Origin: Fusarium oxysporum f. sp. lycopersici 4287
Lineage: Eukaryota > Ascomycota > Sordariomycetes > Hypocreales > Nectriaceae
Assembly: GCF_000149955.1 (NCBI RefSeq)
Contig: NC_030990.1
Location: 2,438,627 to 2,502,626, forward strand
Direction of reading: 5' to 3'
Length of the DNA: 64,000 bases
Below are positions 1 to 11,072 of the stretch, piece after piece. Position numbers and translations under genes: made by a program. Positions within the stretch are counted from its first letter, which is position 1. Every line of letters starts with the position of its first letter. A model generated the notes under the pieces. It ran no database searches, was not told the origin of the DNA, and was given only the letters and a program-made list of their open reading frames with translations.

Positions 1-3000
1 ACCGAGATGGCCGCGTCCTTTCAGACTGGCGGTACTGCGAAGCCCCGAGGTCGAAGACAGGAGAAGTCGCAGCCCAATAAAATCCCTAATATCCGTCTCT
101 CCTTCATCACAGCCCAGGATCAGGCCAAGTTCGAAACCCTGTTCAAGTCTGCTGTGGGAGAAGCTGGCATGACCATGTCAGGAGAGAAGGCTCGGGATCT
201 GCTTATGAGGTCAAGACTTGATGGCGACTCTCTATCGCACATCTGGTAAGAAGAAAATCTCTTCGGGGCATGTTACTCGTTGTTTATGCCCTTGTTGCTA
301 ACAAGTCTCAGGACTCTTGCTGATACCACTCGTGCTGGCCAGCTCTACTTCCCCGAATTCGCACTCGCCATGTACCTGTGCAACTTGAAACTGACTGGCA
401 AGCAGCTGCCACCTAACCTGCCCGAGAACATCAAGAACGAGGTTTCGAGCATGGTGGATATCATTAGCTTCAGCGTCGCTGACGAGAGTGCTCCCGGAGC
501 CGGCTCTTCTTCTGCTCCTGATATTAGAACCAACACTGCCACTCCACCGACCATTCAGCAGCCGCAACCTCAGCCTCAAGCCTCAAATGCACAGCTGCTT
601 CAAGCGCAGATGACTGGGTTTCCGGGACAGCAGACAGGTTTCGGTCAGCAACAGGGTCTGCAAAACCAGCAAACTGGGTTCCCTGGCATGGCAAACAACT
701 CTCAAGCTACAGGTTACAGCGGTCCTCGTCCCCCGATGCCCCCAATGCCCACGGGATTTGGCCAGTCGCTCGCTCCTGGGCCTGCAGGTGGTATGGCTGC
801 CCCTCTGAATGCTCAACCTACAGGACGACCTGGGCAATGGGGCCTTGTCAATGCTCCTTCTACCGGCCTGCCCAACATCGATGCCCTTCAAGCCCAGATG
901 ATGCCTCAACAGGGCCGAGAAGCTGGAAACTTCACCACTCAGGGACTGCGAGGAAACGCCGTTATCCCCTGGGCCATTACAAAGGAAGAAAAGACCCGAT
1001 ACGATTCTCTTTTCAAGGCTTGGGATGGCCTTGGCAAGGGATACATCGGTGGTGACCAGGCTATCGAGATATTTGGTCAGAGTGGACTTGAGAAGCCCGA
1101 TCTTGAGCGAGTTTGGACTCTGGCTGATCACGGTAATAAGGGACGTCTGGATCTCGACGAATTCGCCGTTGCCATGCATTTGATCTACAGAAAGCTAAAC
1201 GGTTATCCATTGCCTAACAACCTTCCCCCTGAGCTTGTTCCTCCTTCGACTCGAAACTTTAGCCAGTCCATCGGCACCCTCAAGTCAATGCTTCACGATG
1301 AATCTGAATTCCGCACCAAGTCAGGTGCCGCTCTGCTTCCGCAGAAGACTGGCGTTAGCTATATGAAGAACCGCTCATTCAGGGGCGCACCTGCTGGAGC
1401 CGTCGCTGGTCGGAAGGATGCCACAGTCTTCAAGAACGAAGACGAGCAGTTTGGATATAGATCGAGCGCTCGTCGCAGGGTCGGCAACAACTCGCCTCGT
1501 CCCGAATCTCCCGCTTCTGTCGCCTCGAATGACGACCTAACCTTGGATCAGCTCAAGAAAAAGATTAAGGAGAAGGAGGTTCTCCTGGATGCTATGGACT
1601 TCGCAGATGAGAAGAACCATGAAGAAGACGACATCCTCGACCGCCGTGACCGCCGTGAGGCGGAGGAGCTCTATCGTCGCATTCGTCGAATCCAAGAGGA
1701 TATCGACTCTCATCCCGATGCTGCCCTGGCAAGCGGAGACTCCGACGCTGAGCGAAGAGCTCTCAAGCGCCAACTTCAAAATCTTACTGACAAGGTTCCC
1801 GAACTTGCTTCGCAGGTGCGCAGAACTGAGAAGGCCATTATGGATGCTCGGTTGGAACTGTTCCGTATCAAGGATGCCAAGGCTCACCCTGGCAGTGGTG
1901 CTCCTATTGTAGGAACAGGACCTGGCGGTACAGTAACTGAGTCGGATCGACTCAAGGCCAGGGCCAAGGCCATGATGCAGCAGCGAACTGCTGCATTGAC
2001 TGGCAAGAAGGTTGATGTCGGCACTGAGGATCTCGATGCGCCTAAGCGTCTCGAGGAGGAGAGCATCAAGGTAAAGAATGAAAAGGAGAGTAACGAACGT
2101 ATGGTTCGTGATGTTGAGGAAAGTGTTCGCGACTTTGCGCACGGTATCGAGGACAGTCTCAAAGAGGGCGGTCGTGATAACACCAGTGAGCACGAAAAGC
2201 GCCGCTGGGAGGACGCACTCGGTGTTGAGGATGAGGTTCGTGACTTTATCTTCGACCTTCAGCGTGAAAGCCGCAGCACTCGACTTCGTGCTCAAGACAA
2301 GCGACCCGCCCGGGCTTCAGCACGCACTGAGGAAAGTCGGCCGGAACGTGTCGCTAGTCCTAGGGTTGAGAGTCCTGTCTCGACCTCTCGCACTGCGACT
2401 CCTCCTGCTGGAGGCTCATATTCTTCATACAAGACCCCTGAGGAGCGAGCTGCTTTTATTAAACAGCAAGCTGAACAGCGAATGGCTGAGAGGTTGGCCG
2501 CCCTCGGTATCAAGGCCCCGACAAAGTCCGGCGAGACAGCTGCGCAGCGCATCGAGCGAGAACGCGCTGAGCGAGCTGCGAAGTTACGACAGGCAGAGGA
2601 AGAGGATGCTCGTAGAGAAGCCGATCGCCAGGCTCGTCTAGCTGAGGAGCAAGGGATTCCACCTCCTGCACCTGAGCAATCCAAGGCGGAGGCCAAGAGG
2701 CCTCCACCTCCCCCAACGCGACACCGTGGTAAGCCAGAGGCTGATCAAGAGGCTGCGAAGAAGGTCGAGGAGGAAGCTGCCGCTAAGCGGGCCGAAGAAG
2801 CACGACTTGCCCGTGAGCACGAGCAGCAGCAGCGCGAGACGCAGCAGATGGAGTAAGTGTCAAATCTGAAGGTCCGCGTAATCATTTGCTAACCCCGTTT
2901 CTAGAGAAGATGCACAGGAACAGGAGGACGATCTCGCCAAGGAGCGTGAGGCTTCTGAAGCTCGTCTGAAAGCCCTTGAAGAACAAGTGAGACAAGGCAA

Positions 3001-4072
3001 ACTTCGCAAGGAGGAAGAGAAGAAGCGGAAGAAGGCAGCCATGGCTGAGGCCAAGGAGAAGGAGGCCAAACTTGCGGCAAGGCGGGCAGAGATTGAGGCT
3101 GCGCGTCAGCGGGAGCTAGAACTTCAACGCCAGCTTGAAGCCATGGAAGATGGTGATAGCTCCTCGTCGGATGAAGACGCAGGACCTCAGCAAATCACTC
3201 CTCAGGCTTCTACGCCCACTAGGAGCGACAGTCAGGTGGCCAGCCAAGAGCTTGACAAGAAGCCCTCGCCGCCCCCTGCTGCTGAGGCAGTTTCGTCTCC
3301 CCCTCCTCCTCCTCCTCCAGCGGTTGTCACGTCGCCACCCAGTGAGACCGAGAGTAAGAACCCATTCTTCAGGATGATGTCTCAGTCGACTGAGGGTACA
3401 CCCGCTGCTGCTCCTCCGGCACCTTCGGCTACGAACCCTTTCCATAGGATGACCCAGAACCAGGAAGCCAAAGCTCCTTCTGGCCCTGTCTCGCGTCGCC
3501 GTGCAGACACTGACGACTGGGGTTCTGATAATGATGATAAGGACGATGACTCAGACGATGAGCGACCCGGTGGTGGTAGCGCAGCTCAGCTGGCCTCTAT
3601 GCTATTTGGCACAATGGCACCTCCTCGTCCTCTCTCCGCAGCCGGTAGGGAATCAGCAACTGCTAGTCCTGTGGCCGCCAATGCTGTGACTCCTGTCGCA
3701 CCTCCTCCGCCTCCCCCGATGCCGAACACTGGCTCTCCGGCTCCGATGACTTCTCCACCCCCTCCTCCTCCTATGCCGGGGAGTGATGCGCCAAGTGCTC
3801 CTCCGCCTCCGCCTCCCATGCCCGGAAGTGACGCCCCTTCGGCACCACCGCCCCCACCACCGATGCCATCAGTCGGCGCACCTCCTCCACCTCCTCCCCC
3901 TATGGGTGGCGCTCCTCCACCTCCTCCACCTCCCGGCGATGCACCTGCTCCTCCTTCCGGTGGCGGACGTCCAGCGGGCTTCCTGAGCGAGATCCAGCTG
4001 GGCAGGGCTCTCAAGAAGACAACCACCAAAGACAGCAGTGCAGCGGCGGTGGCGGGACGAGTTTTGGATTGA
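1..4072 (+). CDS. pan1: PAN1, actin cytoskeleton-regulatory complex protein (5' end outside window)
   Basis: Endocytic scaffold that activates the Arp2/3 complex at cortical actin patches. The window opens inside the gene in frame, so the N-terminus is missing. Exons read 1-245, 312-2852 and 2905-4072; the introns are 246-311 and 2853-2904 (GTAAGT...CTAG). Visible in order: a first EH domain (about nt 100-470), a Gln/Gly/Pro stretch with several LxxQxTG motifs ([21 protein letters not shown]), a second EH domain (about nt 960-1290, with the calcium-loop-like [13 protein letters not shown]), long charged coiled coil (about nt 1530-3140), a proline-rich region with tandem [19 protein letters not shown] units (about nt 3700-3950), and a C-terminal WH2-like segment ([15 protein letters not shown]). 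LxxQxTG is the known Prk1/Ark1 kinase target consensus in yeast Pan1, so phospho-control of endocytic coat disassembly is likely. The assignment rests on the EH-EH-coil-PolyP-WH2 order. Confidence 0.95.
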
Positions 4073-7000
4073 AGTCATACTTTTTTGTGCATAGCATGGA
4101 GAAGGAGGCAGACTATTGCAGATTATGAGGTGGGACCCGAGACAGGTGTGACGTTTAGTCAGGGAAAAAGGGATGGCTATTTGTGTTGATGCGCGTAGAG
4201 CTAGCTAGTTAGTAATGTGAGTCCAGAAAAACGATCTCATCGTGACTCTGGGTTTTCTTTTTCTCGCCACGTCTTGTGAAATTTTTATTTGCGACTACAT
4301 ATTTACTGTGCGGTGCTGTGCAATGAGACATGCTATGTTGAGAAACGTCGTAAACATGCTGTGAAGCCAAGGTCGAAGCACGATGCCGCTTCACGATAAC
4401 GATAGTGGTCATCGGAGACGAGGCCTCGTGCTCCGGCTTGTAATTGTACTACGTTGGCGCCAAAAAGGTCTCAGTCAGGTCTCAAGCCCCTTTCATCAAT
4501 TCACGATGACATTGTCTTGGAATTCGGATATAAGTCCGCACACGCACGAAGTGGGCATTGAGAAGGGAGTTTCAGTCTTGGACAAACCTGTGAGGTTGCA
4601 ATGGGCATTACTCGTCTTGGCGGGAATTACTGGCCAAGCTGACAAGGCATGCAGTGAATGTGAGTATGAGTGTGAGTGTGAGGTGCGGGAGGTAGTGCAT
4701 GTGGACTTGTCAATCTAAATGAAACATGCAAAGAGTCGGGATGAGCTAAACGAGGGTGCGAGGATGTAGGTACAGGGTCAGTTACGGCATGTCAGAGAGC
4801 CGAGAGTGTGTAATGTGTAGGCTATTCCATTCCTTACGAGTCGGCATGCCTTGGAAGGCGAGATATGTGAAGGCATACTCTGTAGAGATCATGAGATGCC
4901 CGTCAGGGATAGTAGAGCCTAGTATAGTGTTAACAGCACCAGAGATGGGGCCGAGATATGCCGGAAGCTTGGTCGAAAGAGACTATCGAGTCTTCCAGGG
5001 GAGAATCGAGGTACGTATGTGGTTGATGTGCCGAATTCTATGCCTAACTACAGCACGGAGTATAGGCACGGAGCGTCCGATATATGCAGGGATAAATGGC
5101 TTGAATCCAAGACTCCACGATGGTTTGGCAGGGTTGACTTTGCGAGCGGGTCTGAGAGGAAAACCTCGGCCGCTTGAGAACGAGGGAAATAAACAGAATG
5201 AAAGGAAATGAAAGAAAGGAAAAAGCAACAAAGCAAGTAAGATGGCAGTGAACTGAGCGCCCGATCGGATGAAAGCTCAGATCAGCTTCTGCTACCTTCA
5301 TGGTATGGTAGGTCTGGCCTCATGAGACCAACAGGCACAGGGCTACTGTAACAAGACCAACCAGATAGATAGATGTCACAGTAGATGCCTGCTTAGCCCG
5401 GGACTAGATGAGTTGTCAAAGTGTGAATCGCTTCAAGAAACTGGTTTTTGGAAAATTAGCATTTCTTATGCGACGGCAGTTAGGCGTTTTCTACTACCCA
5501 AGCCCTCTAAATCCCTGCCTCTACGAGGTGACTAGCTTTTTTGCTCTCTTTTCTCCTATATTCACTTGAATTCACTTCACTTCACTTACAAGGCATGAAC
5601 AGCACATCCCGTCCCAATATGAGAACCCATTGAAGCCCTTGAGAACCATTTGCGGAGAAAAAAAAGGGCCTGGGCCTTGTCAAGAACTTACTGGGGTGTT
5701 TGCCCTTGAGCGAATGGCTTCGTGGAGCGTGTTCGATGTGGATATCAGTTTAATTGAGGATGGGGCACGAAACGAGACTGATCAGTTTCTTTTTAAAGAA
5801 TGAATGAATCGTTTGACAGCGGTCATGATGTCACCGCGTCTAGGCGTCCAGGCGTCGAGGTGAGTGAGTTCGGATATTCATTCAGGGGATAAGATCAGCT
5901 GGCAAAGTTGTAAGTGCCCGTTCAAGGGAGGAATTTGGTGGACGAAAAAGCGGTCAAAATTATCACATCAGTCAATTGATTGTCATTACAACACCTCAGG
6001 CTCAGCTGAGGTGAGGTTAGGTCAGGTCAGGTCAGGTCAGGTTAGGCCAGGTCAGGTCAGGTCAGGTAAGGTCAGGACAAGTCAGATGGTGAGGTCGCAT
6101 TTTGGGTTATATATCCATTCCTGCAAAGACCTACCAGACGAGAGAGAGGTTGGAGTCGTAGTAGAGTTTGTTGGGTGTTTACCTAAAGAGGCAATGTGTA
6201 AATAATGCAAGAGACAAGACGCGTTACAGAAGGTGGAAAAAAAGACGCGTCATAAGCTTGAATAATTGAGTTTTGGTGGTGTTAGTGTTAGTGTTAGTGA
6301 TGGTGGGATAAAAGAGGAGGGGAAGCAGATCCAACTTGTGGGTTTTTGTACAGCACAGCCTGAGTCCTGACTGATCATGATGACGCCTCGCTTACTTACC
6401 CCGCTATGATACGGGATATTCAAGATTCGGTCTTGGTCTTCTTGGTCTGTCCTGGTCTCGATTTTTGGCCTTTCCTCCTCCCTCCGTTGAGCCGAATGTG
6501 GTTGTGGTTGTGGTTGCGTTGCGCTATTTCGAACGAGTCTGCAAGTAAGAAAACCCATTGACAGCTGAAACTATTGATGATGGAGCAAGGATCTGCTAGC
6601 CGATGATTGACTAAACTAATTAAGAGCACGTTAGTCAACCCACCGTAATAAATCTTGGTTCAGAGGTTGAGGCTGTTATCAGCGTTTGAGCCATTACATG
6701 AGGCGAGGTACGTTGTTCAATGGCCCTGGGTTTCTTCAACAGTGGCCATGCATGTCTTGGGCTCAATTCGATCTACGATGCACATCCATTAAAACAGCCC
6801 AAAGCGAATTAATGACAGCTGCAATGGGGTTTACAACGCCCTGCAGGACCGTTGGCGCAACGGAATATTTATGCTTCTCGTGTTTTTTAAACCTCTGTTT
6901 ACTCTGAGTATTTGATTGATGTGAGACGGTTCACTGCCAGTCTTCGATCGACATACTGCAAAGTATCTCGGGGCTTATTAACCTTCAAGGATATCAGTGC

Positions 7001-8673
7001 TCTAAGTTGATGAAGGGCACGTCCCTATGCCAGAAGGTCCAGAACCCAGATAGCATGGCAATGATGAACTTCAAGTGGTTTGCTCACAGGCTCAGCCTCC
7101 AGCTTTCAGCTACAAAGAGTTAAAGTGCCGTACTGCGTAAGTACTCTTCACTTTTCTGGTCTCAATGCAAACTCTAATAAACTGCGGAACGGAGGAAGAT
7201 CAGAGGCGGCACGAGGAAAATCACGGTTCTTCACATGCAAGGGTGATCCTGTTAAAGTCTCTTTGTTGAGCCCCATTATCAGCGCCAATGTCATTGTCAG
7301 CCACCCAAGGATATCCATGGATGGGTCCATTACAACTCAAGACCGAGAACGACACCATGAACAATGAATGACGACGAAGAAGTGTTGTCGGTATGTAGAT
7401 TGCAAGGTAGAGGGAGAAGTTGAGATGCGGGGGTCTCGTATTTCTCCTCGTCGCTTGTTTCGCCTCTGCTGATGGTGGGTGCAGGCACCAAGAGCTAAGT
7501 AAGGTATCGCAATTCTGAGACTGCTCGATGCAACCTCTGCTGCAGACCCTTGGGATTGGCAGTATTTGATTGGTCCTCGACAACTACAATCCAAACAAAG
7601 ATTGCCATTGAAGACGCGTCTTGGTCGACCAAAAGCGCGCCCAAACTTGCTATCTCATCATCATCATCACCAGCTCACAGCTTGGTCGACTCGAACAAGG
7701 CAATTCACACATAACTCGCTTCAATCCACCCACACCATTTTTAATTCTTTGTCAAAAAGAACAAAGGCGGTGCGCACTGACCCTGACCTCGACTCTCTTT
7801 CAGTTTGCCGCATCCTTGCTCATTCTTGGTTGGCGGCCGTTTTATGCTACCTTAGCACTCTTACTTACCTACCACCTACTAAAGTACTGTATTCAACGGT
7901 CTGCCTGTGACTGGACTTTTGAATTGACTCGGCCGGGCTTGACTTGACAGTCTTGACTTTGCCAAGTGAAGCATTCCACCCAGTTACGCTTCCTCGACAA
8001 GGACAAGGCCAATCATCGTCTGAAGAACCCTGCTCGGAACCACGGGCTTGAGAGGGGGTGTTAAACTCCGTGATCTTTACCCATTACATCCATCAATCGA
8101 TCATCGTAGGGAAAACGTATACTAAAAGTACATACATGCCTAGCAAGAGGAGGAGAAGAGGAAAAAGAAAAACGCCGATAAAATTCGAACAAAGACAAAG
8201 AAAGGCATTGATGAGCAAAGAGGCGTAGTCAATCCAATAGCTCTCGGCATCTCTAACGTTAGACCTTTTCTGCTTCCAACTGTGGCTGGCTGGCTGTTCT
8301 CGTTACGGTATAGCATGGCGTGGCATGGCGTCTCGTCTATCTGATGAGCTTTTCCTGTTTCTTCTACCACTAGGTATGGCTGCTGACTTGCTGTAAATAT
8401 ATGTCGATTTCATTTAAGCATTTCAAGAAGAAGAAGAAGAAGAAGAAATGTATAAAAAGAAAGATAGTTGAATTGCCATGCGGAACTGGTCTCACTATAG
8501 GCAATGTTATATCAGGTAGATACCTTTAAGCTGTATCACTAAAAGTCCCTCGATTCTTGTGCCCGTTTCTGTCATATCCCCATATTCATCTGACAAGACA
8601 TACAGACTTTCAGTCCAAGGTAGGATCGGCACCAAACACAATCCCAGCATCTGATCCGGAAGCATCCCACAGC

Positions 8674-8704
<31 letters not shown>

Positions 8705-9400
8705 CAGCACGGCACGGCACATCAGTCAGAGCACGACATATTCGCTTCGCATCCAAATCTGAAAATCTTGGGTGTACCACTTTTCTGATACGGCAGAAAC
8801 GGAACGCAACAGGCACAGGCACTGTACGTTAGGCCGTGAATACGGAGCACGCATAAAGACTCCGATAACAAGATCGAGATCTGCTGGGTGCCATCTCCAC
8901 TGCCTAACATATATGCACATACATACACATCCCTAGTACTAAGTTTCGTATGGAGGAGAGCAGCCAGTTATCGTTTTTATGTGGTTCCAGGCTCAAACAC
9001 CAAGGCCTTGAATAGCATGATCCACAGCCTGGTTGAACAATGTGGCCGCATGAGTCTGAGGAGATGTCTTCATTTCAGTGTCCTCCAATCCGTATTCATA
9101 GCCTATTGCGCGACCTCATCTCGCCTCGAGACGAGTGAATCTGACTTGTGCACTTAGATGACTTGAGGCAGAGAAGAAAGGAGGCTTCTGTCACTTTGTC
9201 TCTTTTGTCGACAACCAATACCCAATACAATCCCCCGCATTCAACTCAGCCAGTGCAATCGTGAAAATCTCTTGGCTGTTAGAGAATCAGACTGGCCAAT
9301 CATTTCTCGTCAATCCCCGCGCGCGTCGAGGCCGAGGATGAGGGCGCCTGGTGATGCATCCGCTGCTGAAATGGAAATGGGAATGGAAATGGGACTTTCA
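4073..9400. other. Long gene-free interval downstream of PAN1
   Basis: I see no convincing gene here. The open frames are short, unlike known proteins and rich in rare-looking Cys/Arg/Trp composition. The interval holds simple repeats: a GTTAGT hexamer run near 6276-6300, a TGTGGT run near 6498-6518, an AAG run at 8425-8447 and GGAAAT/GGGAAT hexamers near 9366-9396, besides the pentamer array listed separately. It probably holds the PAN1 3' UTR plus distal upstream sequence of the forkhead gene. Non-coding transcripts cannot be excluded from sequence alone. Confidence 0.6.
6009..6080. repeat. AGGTC (TCAGG) pentanucleotide array, imperfect
   Basis: About 13 units of AGGTC with single-base variants (AGGTT, AGGCC, AGGTA, AGGAC) follow a perfect 10-bp palindrome CTCAGCTGAG at 6001-6010. 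The unit is the reverse complement of the CCTGA units found at 28501-28515 and 47704-47728. Confidence 0.85.
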
Positions 9401-11072
9401 CGGTCCTTGTTAAGGTGACGCTAGTGGAGGGTTACCTAAGATCCCTGCATCCTCACGCCCCTAGTTTTACAGTGGCCCACACCTCACCTCGCGAGCTCAC
9501 CTCACCTTGACGCTCTCCCTTTGGTCGGTTGGATCTTTTTTAGCTCTCAATCGCCCATTCCCGAAACACGTACGCCCTCGATTTATACACACCCTTGCTT
9601 TTACTTGGTTATCGCAACCTACCTTGCCTATCGAATCGAATCGTTGCGCTGCGCTGTGCTCTCCATCTCGACTTCTTCTCTCTCTTCTCTTCCCCTCCTG
9701 TTCTCCTCCTCCTTTCTCACCCCGTGATACTCGTTACTGCGACTTGATGCGAGCGAGACAAGAGAGGTCCGAGTTCAATCAGGTCCTGATCAATTAAAGT
9801 CCATATGACATCAGTCTCGCTCTGCCCGAACTGATCGATTTCGATTATCCGCCCATCCAATCTTGATACCAAGGCAGACCAGAGACAGTGCTCACGCAGA
9901 ATCCCCTCTTTTAGCTCTCACTCTCGCGCTCTTCCTGCCGTGTCGTGTCAGCCCGGGCGCTCTCCATCCAATCCCTGTCGCTGTTCTCATCATCCTCCCT
10001 GCGCCTGGTCCCCACTGGGCCTCACACACGGCGGCCACAGGTACAGCCATACGCGGTACAGCGCCCACTGAGAGACGGCCTAGCCCCCATCTCCAGCAGG
10101 TCCCAAGACGCCTCCGCACGCCAGCTGCTGCGCCGGAGGGGCCCTATTCTTTCTTCTCTCTCTTTCGCTTCTTGCCCGCATTCACCTGCACTTGTACTGC
10201 AGGGCGCGGTGCAGTACACTAATCTTGGGCACCACACCTTGCACCTCGTCTTGGCTGCATCATTCTACAATCAACCTCCATCTCCTCCCTTGGTCGCACT
10301 CATACTCTCACTCTCACTCTCACTCTTACTCTTACTCTTCTGCCGTTCCTCATTTTCTAGAGATTGTTTTCGCTATTCCGTCTCAGTCAGAATTAATCGA
10401 CATTTGCGTCTCGTCCATTTGATAGAGAGTAATCGGCGACTACTCACTCACCTTTACTAACCTTTACCGCTTCTACATATCTGCACCTGGCTAATTGTCG
10501 ACCCTGCCTATCCTGGTTCACGATTTGCTCTTTAATCACCAGCTTTACCCTCTCGACCGTCCACCAACCTAGCCGGTCTTGACTCATCTGCGACAATATT
10601 CTAAACCGCTTTGATCTGCTGATGTTTCTTCGTCAACGCGACCCGGTCATCTTCATTCCTGCGGACCAAAGTCGCTTCTATATTCGGAGCAACTCCCAGA
10701 GACCGTGAACGAACGAACCCCAGATACCGGCTGCTCGTCCTATTGAACGCTCCGACCAAGTCACGACAGCCCTGTCAAAGCAGCCCCACAGCTCATTACT
10801 ACCTTGAACTCCACGCTCCATCCAAGTCAGTAGGACGTCCTTTTCTTTCCCTCTCCCTCTTCCTTGCCGTCATGCACACTCGTCCCATTAGGCTCTGCCG
10901 GTGTCCACTCTTTAACTCCCACCTTCGCCCGTTATCTTACCGTCATCTCTTCCACTTTCCGTCCCCGGCATCGACTGACTAACCTTGATTTCAAGTACAG
11001 CGTTTGGTTCAACCATTTTGCTCAGTACCGCAGCCCCATTGACCCGATATCGAGCTTCGTTACTCGATCGAC
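9401..11072 (+). promoter_or_regulatory. Pyrimidine-rich promoter and leader of the forkhead gene
   Basis: This stretch is strongly C/T-rich on the plus strand, with CT-dominated runs (for example ACTCTC hexamers at about 10300-10340), and ends at the forkhead start codon. Such pyrimidine tracts are typical of fungal promoters and long 5' leaders just ahead of transcription starts. None of the frames in it looks like a conserved protein. An intron in the leader is possible but I cannot place one. Confidence 0.5.

Noticed and set aside
4756..5211. A 151-codon plus-strand open frame downstream of PAN1
   Set aside because: Composition is unlike a protein (many Cys, Arg, Met and no motif), no plausible upstream promoter or splice context, and it overlaps other random frames.
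9945..10460. A 171-codon frame in the forkhead leader
   Set aside because: Leu/Ser/His-rich translation simply reflects the C/T-rich DNA. It has no domain and ends before the forkhead gene.
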